Shown here: piece by piece, positions 24,711 to 38,192 of the stretch
Layout of the letters: each line of letters begins with the position of its first letter
Position numbering within the stretch: position 1 is the stretch's first letter
The notes under the pieces: model-generated
Told to the model about the DNA's origin: nothing
Database searches by the model: none
Seen by the model: only the letters and a program-made list of their open reading frames with translations
Made by a program: the position numbers and the translations under genes
Source of the DNA: Parapristionchus giblindavisi
Taxonomy: Eukaryota > Nematoda > Chromadorea > Rhabditida > Diplogasteridae
DNA: 64,000 bases
Reading direction: 5' to 3'
NCBI GenBank assembly: GCA_943737045.1
Contig: CALSFV010000014.1
Coordinates: 62,001 to 126,000, forward strand

Positions 24711-27700
24711 AAGTGTGTCTCATTCAGAATTTTTTCCTCTTTCGCATAGTATATCACTCGCTGAGTATCATTGCCAATTTGACTTGTAACGAACTGTTTT
24801 GTACCAAAAAAAGAGAGTACCGAAAGATAAATTTACATATTTTCCGTACTGACCACTTTGAAATAGTTTATCTTATTCAGAATATTTCGCTCTTTCATTT
24901 TGTATATGACACGATAGGTTTCATTTTCATTTTCAAATTTCTCAAGTTATCTTGATCATATCAGAGTAAAAGCTACTTTTGTACTTCGATCATTATAGCA
25001 GCAGTAAAATATTACAGATTGACATGACCTGAAGTGTGTCTCATTCAGAATTTTTTCCTCTTTCGCATAGTATATCACTCTCTGAGTATCATTGCCAATT
25101 TGACTTGTAACGAACTGTTTTGTACCAAAAAAAGAGAGTACCGAAAGATAAATTTACATATTTTCCGTACTGACCACTTTGAAATAGTTTATCTTATTCA
25201 GAATATTTCGCTCTTTCATTTTGTATATGACACGATAGGTTTCATTTTCATTTTCAAATTTCTCAAGTTATCTTGATCATATCAGAGTAAAAGCTACTTT
25301 TGTACTTCGATCATTATAGCAGCAGTAAAATATTACAGATTGACATGACCTGAAGTGTGTCTCATTCAGAATTTTTTCCTCTTTCGCATAGTATATCACT
25401 CGCTGAGTATCATTGCCAATTTGACTTGTAACGAACTGTTTTGTACCAAAAACAGAGAGTACTGAAAGATAAATTTACATATTGGCCGTACTTACCACTT
25501 TGAAATAGTTCATCTTATTCAGAATTTTTCGCTCTTTCATTTGGTATATGACACGATAGGTTTCATATTCATTTTCAAATTTCTCAAGTTATCTTGATCA
25601 TATCAGAGTAAAAGCTACTTTTGTACTTCGATCATTATAGCAGCAGTAAAATATTACAGATCGACATGACCTGAAGTGTGTCTCATTCAGAATTTTTTCC
25701 TCTTTCACATACTATATCACTTGCTGAGTGTCATTGACAATTTGACTTGTAACGAACTGTTTTGTACCAAAAACAGAGAGTACTGAAAGATAAATTTACA
25801 TATTGGCAGTACTTACCACTTTGAAATAGTTTATCTTAGTCAGAATTTTTCGCTCTTTCATTTGGTATATGACGCGGTAGGTTTCATTTTCATTTTCACA
25901 TTTCTCAAGTTATCTTGATCATATCAGAGTAAAAGCTACTTTTGTACTTCGATCATTATAGCAGCAGTAAAATATTACAGATCGACATGACCTGAAGTGT
26001 GTCTCATTCAGAATTTTTTCCTCTTTCACATACTATATCACTTGCTGAGTGTCATTGACAATTTGACTTGTAACGAACTGTTTTGTACCAAAAACAGAGA
26101 GTACCGAAAGATAAATTTACATATTTTCCGAACTGACCACTTTGAAATAGTTTATCTTATTCAGAATATTTCGCTCTTTCATTTTGTATATGACACGATA
26201 GGTTTCATTTTCATTTTCAAATTTCTCAAGTTATCTTGATCATATCAGAGTAAAAGCTACTTTTGTACTTCGATCATTATAGCAGCAGTAAAATATTACA
26301 GATTGACATGACCTGAAGTGTGTCTCATTCAGAATTTTTTCCTCTTTCGCATAGTATATCACTCGCTGAGTATCATTGCCAATTTGACTTGTAACGAACT
26401 GTTTTGTACCAAAAACAGAGAGTACTGAAAGATAAATTTACATATTGGCAGTACTTACCACTTTGAAATAGTTTATCTTATTCAGAATATTTCGCTCTTT
26501 CATTTTGTATATGACACGATAGGTTTCATTTTCATTTTCAAATTTCTCAAGTTATCTTGATCATATCAGAGTAAAAGCTACTTTTGTACTTCGATCATTA
26601 TAGCAGCAGTAAAATATTACAGATCGACATGACCTGAAGTGTGTCTCATTCAGAATTTTTTCCCCTTTCACATAGTATATCACTCGCTGAGTATCATTGC
26701 CAATTTGACTTGTAACGAACTGTTTTGTACCAAAAAAAGAGAGTACCGAAAGATAAATTTACATATTTTCCGTACTGACCACTTTGAAATAGTTTATCTT
26801 ATTCAGAATATTTCGCTCTTTCATTTTGTATATGACACGATAGGTTTCATTTTCATTTTCAAATTTCTCAAGTTATCTTGATCATATCAGAGTAAAAGCT
26901 ACTTTTGTACTTCGATCATTATAGCAGCAGTAAAATATTACAGATTGACATGACCTGAAGTGTGTCTCATTCAGAATTTTTTCCTCTTTCGCATAGTATA
27001 TCACTCGCTGAGTATCATTGCCAATTTGACTTGTAACGAACTGTTTTGTACCAAAAACAGAGAGTACTGAAAGATAAATTTACATATTGGCCGTACTTAC
27101 CACTTTGAAATAGTTCATCTTATTCAGAATTTTTCGCTCTTTCATTTGGTATATGACACGATAGGTTTCATATTCATTTTCAAATTTCTCAAGTTATCTT
27201 GATCATATCAGAGTAAAAGCTACTTTTGTACTTCGATCATTATAGCAGCAGTAAAATATTACAGATCGACATGACCTGAAGTGTGTCTCATTCAGAATTT
27301 TTTCCTCTTTCACATACTATATCACTTGCTGAGTGTCATTGACAATTTGACTTGTAACGAACTGTTTTGTACCAAAAACAGAGAGTACTGAAAGATAAAT
27401 TTACATATTGGCAGTACTTACCACTTTGAAATAGTTTATCTTAGTCAGAATTTTTCGCTCTTTCATTTGGTATATGACGCGGTAGGTTTCATTTTCATTT
27501 TCACATTTCTCAAGTTATCTTGATCATATCAGAGTAAAAGCTACTTTTGTACTTCGATCATTATAGCAGCAGTAAAATATTACAGATCGACATGACCTGA
27601 AGTGTGTCTCATTCAGAATTTTTTCCTCTTTCACATACTATATCACTTGCTGAGTGTCATTGACAATTTGACTTGTAACGAACTGTTTTGTACCAAAAAC

Positions 27701-28883
27701 AGAGAGTACCGAAAGATAAATTTACATATTTTCCGAACTGACCACTTTGAAATAGTTTATCTTATTCAGAATATTTCGCTCTTTCATTTTGTATATGACA
27801 CGATAGGTTTCATTTTCATTTTCAAATTTCTCAAGTTATCTTGATCATATCAGAGTAAAAGCTACTTTTGTACTTCGATCATTATAGCAGCAGTAAAATA
27901 TTACAGATTGACATGACCTGAAGTGTGTCTCATTCAGATTTTTTTCCTCTTTCACATACTATATCACTTGCTGAGTGTCATTGACAATTTGACTTGTAAC
28001 GAACTGTTTTGTACCAAAAACAGAGAGTACCGAAAGATAAATTTACATATTGGCCGTACTGACCACATTGAAATAGTTCATCTTATTCAGAATTTTTCGC
28101 TCTTTCATTTGGTATATGACACGATAGGTTTCATATTCATTTTCAAATTTCTCAAGTTATCTTGATCATATCAGAGTAAAAGCTACTTTTGTACTTCGAT
28201 CATTATAGCAGCAGTAAAATATTACAGATCGACATGACCTGAAGTGTGTCTCATTCAGAATTTTTTCCTCTTTCACATACTATATCACTTGCTGAGTGTC
28301 ATTGACAATTTGACTTGTAACGAACTGTTTTGTATCAAAAACAGAGAGTACTGAAAGATAAATTTACATATTGGCAGTACTTACCACTTTGAAATAGTTT
28401 ATCTTAGTCAGAATTTTTCGCTCTTTCATTTGGTATATGACGCGGTAGGTTTCATTTTCATTTTCACATTTCTCAAGTTATCTTGATCATATCAGAGTAA
28501 AAGCTACTTTTGTACTTCGATCATTATAGCAGCAGTAAAATATTACAGATCGACATGACCTGAAGTGTGTCTCATTCAGAATTTTTTCCTCTTTCACATA
28601 CTATATCACTTGCTGAGTGTCATTGACAATTTGACTTGTAACGAACTGTTTTGTACCAAAAACAGAGAGTACCGAAAGATAAATTTACATATTTTCCGTA
28701 CTGACCACTTTGAAATAGTTTATCTTATTCAGAATATTTCGCTCTTTCATTTTGTATATGACACGATAGGTTTCATTTTCATTTTCAAATTTCTCAAGTT
28801 ATCTTGATCATATCAGAGTAAAAGCTACTTTTGTACTTCGATCATTATAGCAGCAGTAAAATATTACAGATCGACATGACCTG
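24711..28883. repeat. 'ttttccg' / 'ggcagt' subfamilies with a 5-monomer duplication
   Basis: This block mixes monomers with tt at 132-133 and a at 174 ('aatattt') with others carrying a at 135 ('ggcagtact'). Monomers at 25353, 25674 and 25995 are repeated at 26958, 27279 and 27600 (spacing 1,605 bp). They share the rare 'ttttccgaactg' in the third member. The two adjacent monomers at 24711 and 25032 look identical except that the second has 'cactctctgag' for 'cactcgctgag'. The monomer at 28242 has a private 'gtatcaaaa'. Confidence 0.7.
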
Positions 28884-31130
28884 AAGTGTGTCTCATTCAG
28901 AATTTTTTCCCCTTTCACATAGTATATCACTCGCTGAGTATCATTGCCAATTTGACTTGTAACGAACTGTTTTGTACCAAAAACAGAGAGTACTGAAAGA
29001 TAAATTTACATATTGGCCGTACTTACCACTTTGAAATAGTTCATCTTATTCAGAATTTTTCGCTCTTTCATTTGGTATATGACACGATAGGTTTCATATT
29101 CATTTTCAAATTTCTCAAGTTATCTTGATCATATCAGAGTAAAAGCTACTTTTGTACTTCGATCATTATAGCAGCAGTAAAATATTACAGATCGACATGA
29201 CCTGAAGTGTGTCTCATTCAGAATTTTTTCCTCTTTCACATACTATATCACTTGCTGAGTGTCATTGACAATTTGACTTGTAACGAACTGTTTTGTACCA
29301 AAAACAGAGAGTACTGAAAGATAAATTTACATATTGGCAGTACTTACCACTTTGAAATAGTTTATCTTATTCAGAATTTTTCGCTCTTTCATTTGGTATA
29401 TGACACGATAGGTTTCATTTTCATTTACAAATTTCTCAAGTTATCTTGATCATATCAGAGTAAAAGCTACTTTTGTACTTCGATCATTATAGCAGCAGTA
29501 AAATATTACAGATTGACATGACCTGAAGTGTGTCTCATTCAGAATTTTTTCCTCTTTCGCATAGTATATCACTCGCTGAGTATCATTGCCAATTTGACTT
29601 GTAACGAACTGTTTTGTACCAAAAACAGAGAGTACTGAAAGATAAATTTACATATTGGCCGTACTTACCACTTTGAAATAGTTCATCTTATTCAGAATTT
29701 TTCGCTCTTTCATTTGGTATATGACACGATAGGTTTCATATTCATTTTCAAATTTCTCAAGTTATCTTGATCATATCAGAGTAAAAGCTACTTTTGTACT
29801 TCGATCATTATAGCAGCAGTAAAATATTACAGATCGACATGACCTGAAGTGTGTCTCATTCAGAATTTTTTCCTCTTTCACATACTATATCACTTGCTGA
29901 GTGTCATTGACAATTTGACTTGTAACGAACTGTTTTGTACCAAAAACAGAGAGTACTGAAAGATAAATTTACATATTGGCAGTACTTACCACTTTGAAAT
30001 AGTTTATCTTAGTCAGAATTTTTCGCTCTTTCATTTGGTATATGACGCGGTAGGTTTCATTTTCATTTTCACATTTCTCAAGTTATCTTGATCATATCAG
30101 AGTAAAAGCTACTTTTGTACTTCGATCATTATAGCAGCAGTAAAATATTACAGATCGACATGACCTGAAGTGTGTCTCATTCAGAATTTTTTCCTCTTTC
30201 ACATACTATATCACTCGCTGAGTATCATTGCCAATTTGACTTGTAACGAACTGTTTTGTACCAAAAAAAGAGAGTACTGAAAGATAAATTTACATATTGG
30301 CCGTACTGACCACTTTGAAATAGTTTATCTTATTCAGAATTTTTCGCTCTTTCATTTGGTATATGACACGATAGGTTTCATTTTCATTTACAAATTTCTC
30401 AAGTTATCTTGATCATATCAGAGTAAAAGCTACTTTTGTACTTCGATCATTATAGCAGCAGTAAAATATTACAGATTGACATGACCTGAAGTGTGTCTCA
30501 TTCAGAATTTTTTCCTCTTTCGCATAGTATATCACTCGCTGAGTATCATTGCCAATTTGACTTGTAACGAACTGTTTTGTACCAAAAACAGAGAGTACTG
30601 AAAGATAAATTTACATATTGGCCGTACTTACCACTTTGAAATAGTTCATCTTATTCAGAATTTTTCGCTCTTTCATTTGGTATATGACACGATAGGTTTC
30701 ATATTCATTTTCAAATTTCTCAAGTTATCTTGATCATATCAGAGTAAAAGCTACTTTTGTACTTCGATCATTATAGCAGCAGTAAAATATTACAGATCGA
30801 CATGACCTGAAGTGTGTCTCATTCAGAATTTTTTCCTCTTTCACATACTATATCACTTGCTGAGTGTCATTGACAATTTGACTTGTAACGAACTGTTTTG
30901 TACCAAAAACAGAGAGTACTGAAAGATAAATTTACATATTGGCAGTACTTACCACTTTGAAATAGTTTATCTTAGTCAGAATTTTTCGCTCTTTCATTTG
31001 GTATATGACGCGGTAGGTTTCATTTTCATTTTCACATTTCTCAAGTTATCTTGATCATATCAGAGTAAAAGCTACTTTTGTACTTCGATCATTATAGCAG
31101 CAGTAAAATATTACAGATCGACATGACCTG
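28884..31130. repeat. Short 3-monomer tandem at the end of zone II
   Basis: Monomers at 29526, 29847 and 30168 are followed by near copies of the first two at 30489 and 30810. The pair consists of an A-like monomer ('gcatag', 'catattcat', 310c) and a 'ggcagtact' monomer with 'cttagtcag' and 'gacgcggtagg'. The third monomer, at 30168, is a mosaic: 39c as in G, then 'ctcgctgagtatc' and 'aaaaaaagagag' as in F, ending in 'catttacaaat'. Nothing else is present in this stretch. Confidence 0.65.
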
Positions 31131-34100
31131 AAGTGTGTCTCATTCAGAATTTTTTCCTCTTTCACATACTATATCACTTGCTGAGTGTCATTGACAATTT
31201 GACTTGTAACGAACTGTTTTGTACCAAAAACAGAGAGTACCGAAAGATAAATTTACATATTGGCCGTACTGACCACATTGAAATAGTTTATCTTAGTCAG
31301 AATTTTTCGCTCTTTCATTTGGTATATGACGCGGTAGGTTTCATTTTCATTTTCACATTTCTCAAGTTATCTTGATCATATCAGAGTAAAAGCTACTTTT
31401 GTACTTCGATCATTATAGCAGCAGTAAAATATTACAGATCGACATGACCTGAAGTGTGTCTCATTCAGAATTTTTTCCTCTTTCACATAGTATATCACTT
31501 GCTGAGTGTCATTGACAATTTGACTTGTAACGAACTGTTTTGTACCAAAAACAGAGAGTACCGAAAGATAAATTTACATATTGGCCGTACTGACCACATT
31601 GAAATAGTTTATCTTATTCTGAATTTTTCGCTCTTTCATTTGGTATATGACACGATAGGTTTCATTTTCATTTTCACATTTCTCAAGTTATCTTGATCAT
31701 ATCAGAGTAAAAGCTACTTTTGTACTTCGATCATTATAGCAGCAGTAAAATATTACAGATTGACATGACCTGAAGTGTGTCTCATTCAGAATTTTTTCCT
31801 CTTTCACATACTATATCACTAGCTGAGTGTCATTGACAATTTGACTTGTAACGAACTGTTTTGTACCAAAAACAGAGAGTACTGAAAGATAAATTTACAT
31901 ATTGGCCGTACTGACCACTTTGAACTAGTTTATCTTATTCAGAATTTTTCGCTCTTTCATTTGGTATATGACACGATAGGTTTCAATTTCATTTTCACAT
32001 TTCTCAAGTTATCTTGATCATATCAGAGTAAAAGCTACTTTTGTACTTCGATCATTATAGCAGCAGTAAAATATTACAGATTGACATGACCTGAAGTGTG
32101 TCTCATTCAGAATTTTTTCCTCTTTCACATAGTATATCACTTGCTGAGTGTCATTGACAATTTGACTTGTAACGAACTGTTTTGTACCAAAAACAGAGAG
32201 TACCGAAAGATAAATTTACATATTGGCCGTACTGACCACATTGAAATAGTTTATCTTATTCTGAATTTTTCGCTCTTTCATTTGGTATATGACACGATAG
32301 GTTTCATTTTCATTTTCACATTTCTCAAGTTATCTTGATCATATCAGAGTAAAAGCTACTTTTGTACTTCGATCATTATAGCAGCAGTAAAATATTACAG
32401 ATTGACATGACCTGAAGTGTGTCTCATTCAGAATTTTTTCCTCTTTCACATACTATATCACTAGCTGAGTGTCATTGACAATTTGACTTGTAACGAACTG
32501 TTTTGTACCAAAAACAGAGAGTACTGAAAGATAAATTTACATATTGGCCGTACTGACCACTTTGAACTAGTTTATCTTATTCAGAATTTTTCGCTCTTTC
32601 ATTTGGTATATGACACGATAGGTTTCAATTTCATTTTCACATTTCTCAAGTTATCTTGATCATATCAGAGTAAAAGCTACTTTTGTACTTCGATCATTAT
32701 AGCAGCAGTAAAATATTACAGATTGACATGACCTGAAGTGTGTCTCATTCAGAATTTTTTCCTCTTTCACATAGTATATCACTCGCTGAGTATCATTGAC
32801 AATTTGACTTGTAACGAACTGTTTTGTACCAGAAACAGAGAGTACTGAAAGATAAATTTACATATTGGCCGTACTGACCACTTTGAACTAGTTTATCTTA
32901 TTCAGAATTTTTCGCTCTTTCATTTGGTATATGACACGATAGGTTTCAATTTCATTTTCACATTTCTCAAGTTATCTTGATCATATCAGAGTAAAAGCTA
33001 CTTTTGTACTTCGATCATTATAGCAGCAGTAAAATATTACAGATTGACATGACCTGAAGTGTGTCTCATTCAGATTTTTTTCCTCTTTCACATACTATAT
33101 CACTTGCTGAGTGTCATTGACAATTTGACTTGTAACGAACTGTTTTGTACCAAAAACAGAGAGTACCGAAAGATAAATTTACATATTGGCCGTACTGACC
33201 ACATTGAAATAGTTTATCTTAGTCAGAATTTTTCGCTCTTTCATTTGGTATATGACGCGGTAGGTTTCATTTTCATTTTCACATTTCTCAAGTTATCTTG
33301 ATCATATCAGAGTAAAAGCTACTTTTGTACTTCGATCATTATAGCAGCAGTAAAATATTACAGATTGACATGACCTGAAGTGTGTCTCATTCAGAATTTT
33401 TTCCTCTTTCACATAGTATATCATTCGCTGAGTATCATTGCCAATTTGACTTGTAACGAACTGTTTTGTACCAAAAACAGAGAGTACTGAAAGATAAATT
33501 TACATATTGGCCGTACTGACCACTTTGAACTAGTTTATCTTATTTAGAATTTTTCGCTCTTTCATTTGGTATATGACACGATAGGTATCAATTTCATTTT
33601 CAAATTTCTCAAGTTATCTTGATCATATCAGAGTAAAAGCTACTTTTGTACTTCGATCATTATAGCAGCAGTAAAATATTACAGATTGACATGACCTGAA
33701 GTGTGCCTCATTCAGATTTTTTTCCTCTTTCATATACTATATCACTTGCTGAGTGTCATTGACAATTTGACTTGTAACGAACTGTTTTGTACCAAAAACA
33801 GAGAGTACCGAAAGATAAATTTACATATTGGCCGTACTGACCACATTGAAATAGTTTATCTTAGTCAGAATTTTTCGCTCTTTCATTTGGTATATGACGC
33901 GGTAGGTTTCATTTTCATTTTCACATTTCTCAAGTTATCTTGATCATATCAGAGTAAAAGCTACTTTTGTACTTCGATCATTATAGCAGCAGTAAAATAT
34001 TACAGATTGACATGACCTGAAGTGTGTCTCATTCAGAATTTTTTCCTCTTTCACATAGTATATCATTCGCTGAGTATCATTGCCAATTTGACTTGTAACG

Positions 34101-36266
34101 AACTGTTTTGTACCAAAAACAGAGAGTACTGAAAGATAAATTTACATATTGGCCGTACTGACCACTTTGAACTAGTTTATCTTATTCTGAATTTTTCGCT
34201 CTTTCATTTGGTATATGACACGATAGGTTTCATTTTCATTTTCACATTTCTCAAGTTATCTTGATCATATCAGAGTAAAAGCTACTTTTGTACTTCGATC
34301 ATTATAGCAGCAGTAAAATATTACAGATTGACATGACCTGAAGTGTGTCTCATTCAGAATTTTTTCCTCTTTCACATACTATATCACTAGCTGAGTGTCA
34401 TTGACAATTTGACTTGTAACGAACTGTTTTGTACCAAAAACAGAGAGTACTGAAAGATAAATTTACATATTGGCCGTACTGACCACTTTGAACTAGTTTA
34501 TCTTATTCAGAATTTTTCGCTCTTTCATTTGGTATATGACACGATAGGTTTCAATTTCATTTTCACATTTCTCAAGTTATCTTGATCATATCAGAGTAAA
34601 AGCTACTTTTGTACTTCGATCATTATAGCAGCAGTAAAATATTACAGATTGACATGACCTGAAGTGTGTCTCATTCAGAATTTTTTCCTCTTTCACATAG
34701 TATATCACTCGCTGAGTATCATTGACAATTTGACTTGTAACGAACTGTTTTGTACCAGAAACAGAGAGTACTGAAAGATAAATTTACATATTGGCCGTAC
34801 TGACCACTTTGAACTAGTTTATCTTATTCAGAATTTTTCGCTCTTTCATTTGGTATATGACACGATAGGTTTCAATTTCATTTTCACATTTCTCAAGTTA
34901 TCTTGATCATATCAGAGTAAAAGCTACTTTTGTACTTCGATCATTATAGCAGCAGTAAAATATTACAGATTGACATGACCTGAAGTGTGTCTCATTCAGA
35001 TTTTTTTCCTCTTTCACATACTATATCACTTGCTGAGTGTCATTGACAATTTGACTTGTAACGAACTGTTTTGTACCAAAAACAGAGAGTACCGAAAGAT
35101 AAATTTACATATTGGCCGTACTGACCACATTGAAATAGTTTATCTTAGTCAGAATTTTTCGCTCTTTCATTTGGTATATGACGCGGTAGGTTTCATTTTC
35201 ATTTTCACATTTCTCAAGTTATCTTGATCATATCAGAGTAAAAGCTACTTTTGTACTTCGATCATTATAGCAGCAGTAAAATATTACAGATTGACATGAC
35301 CTGAAGTGTGTCTCATTCAGAATTTTTTCCTCTTTCACATAGTATATCATTCGCTGAGTATCATTGCCAATTTGACTTGTAACGAACTGTTTTGTACCAA
35401 AAACAGAGAGTACTGAAAGATAAATTTACATATTGGCCGTACTGACCACTTTGAACTAGTTTATCTTATTTAGAATTTTTCGCTCTTTCATTTGGTATAT
35501 GACACGATAGGTATCAATTTCATTTTCAAATTTCTCAAGTTATCTTGATCATATCAGAGTAAAAGCTACTTTTGTACTTCGATCATTATAGCAGCAGTAA
35601 AATATTACAGATTGACATGACCTGAAGTGTGCCTCATTCAGATTTTTTTCCTCTTTCATATACTATATCACTTGCTGAGTGTCATTGACAATTTGACTTG
35701 TAACGAACTGTTTTGTACCAAAAACAGAGAGTACCGAAAGATAAATTTACATATTGGCCGTACTGACCACATTGAAATAGTTTATCTTAGTCAGAATTTT
35801 TCGCTCTTTCATTTGGTATATGACGCGGTAGGTTTCATTTTCATTTTCACATTTCTCAAGTTATCTTGATCATATCAGAGTAAAAGCTACTTTTGTACTT
35901 CGATCATTATAGCAGCAGTAAAATATTACAGATTGACATGACCTGAAGTGTGTCTCATTCAGAATTTTTTCCTCTTTCAGATACTATATCACTAGCTGAG
36001 TGTCATTGACAATTTGACTTGTAACGAACTGTTTTGTACCAAAAACAGAGAGTACTGAAAGATAAATTTACATATTGGCCGTACTTACCACTTTGAAATA
36101 GTTCATCTTATTCAGAATTTTTCGCTCTTTCATTTGGTATATGACACGATAGGTTTCATATTCATTTTCAAATTTCTCAAGTTATCTTGATCATATCAGA
36201 GTAAAAGCTACTTTTGTACTTCGATCATTATAGCAGCAGTAAAATATTACAGATCGACATGACCTG
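31131..36266. repeat. Zone III: H/I/J/K/L subfamilies with a 6-monomer duplication
   Basis: New diagnostic states appear: 'tattctgaa' (H: 31452, 32094), 'cactagctgag' with 'tttcaatttc' (I: 31773, 32415, 34341), 97g with 'tttcaatttc' (J: 32736, 34662), 'cagattttttt' on a G background (K: 33057, 33699, 34983, 35625) and 'cattcgctgag' (L: 33378, 34020, 35304). H-I occurs as two tandem dimers at 31452-32735. The run at 32415-34019 is repeated at 34341-35945, spacing 1,926 bp. It includes the rare 'gtgcctcattc' at 33706 and 35632, 'ttcatatactat', and 'tatttagaa' with 'aggtatcaattt'. The monomer at 34020 lies between the two copies. The monomer at 35946 joins an I-like left part to an A-like right part. 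Confidence 0.75.
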
Positions 36267-38192
36267 AAGTGTGTCTCATTCAGAATTTTTTCCTCTTTCA
36301 CATACTATATCACTTGCTGAGTGTCATTGACAATTTGACTTGTAACGAACTGTTTTGTACCAAAAACAGAGAGTACCGAAAGATAAATTTACATATTGGC
36401 CGTACTGACCACATTGAAATAGTTTATCTTAGTCAGAATTTTTCGCTCTTTCATTTGGTATATGACGCGGTAGGTTTCATTTTCATTTTCACATTTCTCA
36501 AGTTATCTTGATCATATCAGAGTAAAAGCTACTTTTGTACTTCGATCATTATAGCAGCAGTAAAATATTACAGATTGACATGACCTGAAGTGTGTCTCAT
36601 TCAGAATTTTTTCCTCTTTCACATACTATATCACTTGCTGAGTATCATTGCCAATTTGACTTGTAACGAACTGTTTTGTACCAAAAACAGAGAGTACTGA
36701 AAGGTAAATTTACTTATTGGCCGTACTTACCACTTTGAAATAGTTCATCTTATTCAGAAGTTTTCGCTCTTTCATTTGGTATATGACACGATAGGTTTCA
36801 TATTCATTTTCAAATTTCTCACGTTATCTTGATCATATCAGAGTAAAAGCTACTTTTGTACTTCGATCATTATAGCAGCAGTAAAATATTACAGATCGAC
36901 ATGACCTGAAGTGTGTCTCATTCAGAATTTTTTCCTCTTTCACATACTATATCACTTGCTGAGTGTCATTGACAATTTGACTTGTAACGAACTGTTTTGT
37001 ACCAAAAACAGAGAGTACCGAAAGATAAATTTACATATTGGCCGTACTGACCACATTGAAATAGTTTATCTTAGTCAGAATTTTTCGCTCTTTCATTTGG
37101 TATATGACGCGGTAGGTTTCATTTTCATTTTCACATTTCTCAAGTTATCTTGATCATATCAGAGTAAAAGCTACTTTTGTACTTCGATCATTATAGCAGC
37201 AGTAAAATATTACAGATCGACATGACCTGAAGTGTGTCTCATTCAGAATTTTTTCCTCTTTCACATAGTATATCACCTGCTGAGTGTCATTGACAATTTG
37301 ACTTGTAACGAACTGTTTTGTACCAAAAACAGAGAGTACCGAAAGATAAATTTACATATTGGCCGTACTGACCACATTGAAATAGTTTATCTTATTCTGA
37401 ATTTTTCGCTCTTTCATTTGGTATATGACACGATAGGTTTCATTTTCATTTTCACATTTCTCAAGTTATCTTGATCATATCAGAGTAAAAGCTACTTTTG
37501 TACTTCGATCATTATAGCAGCAGTAAAATATTACAGATTGACATGACCTGAAGTGTGTCTCATTCAGAATTTTTTCCTCTTTCACATACTATATCACTAG
37601 CTGAGTGTCATTGACAATTTGACTTGTAACGAACTGTTTTGTACCAAAAACAGAGAGTACTGAAAGATAAATTTACATATTGGCCGTACTGACCACTTTG
37701 AACTAGTTTATCTTATTCAGAATTTTTCGCTCTTTCATTTGGTATATGACACGATAGGTTTCAATTTCATTTTCACATTTCTCAAGTTATCTTGATCATA
37801 TCAGAGTAAAAGCTACTTTTGTACTTCGATCATTATAGCAGCAGTAAAATATTACAGATTGACATGACCTGAAGTGTGTCTCATTCAGAATTTTTTCCTC
37901 TTTCACATAGTATATCACTCGCTGAGTATCATTGACAATTTGACTTGTAACGAACTGTTTTGTACCAGAAACAGAGAGTACTGAAAGATAAATTTACATA
38001 TCGGCCGTACTGACCACTTTGAAATAGTTCATCTTATTCAGAATTTTTCGCTCTTTCATTTGGTATATGACACGATAGGTTTCAATTTCATTTTCACATT
38101 TCTCAAGTTATCTTGATCATATCAGAGTAAAAGCTACTTTTGTACTTCGATCATTATAGCAGCAGTAAAATATTACAGATTGACATGACCTG
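36267..38192. repeat. Transition block G-M-G-H-I-J
   Basis: Six monomers link zone III to the ordered zone IV. Starts are G at 36267, M at 36588 (first appearance of 'cagaagttttcgc' and 'ctcacgttatc'), G at 36909, H at 37230 with a private 'cacctgctg', I at 37551 and J at 37872 with a private 'catatcggccg' and 'tagttcat'. The H-I-J order matches 32094-33056, so this block shares ancestry with zone III. Nothing other than monomers is present. Confidence 0.7.
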
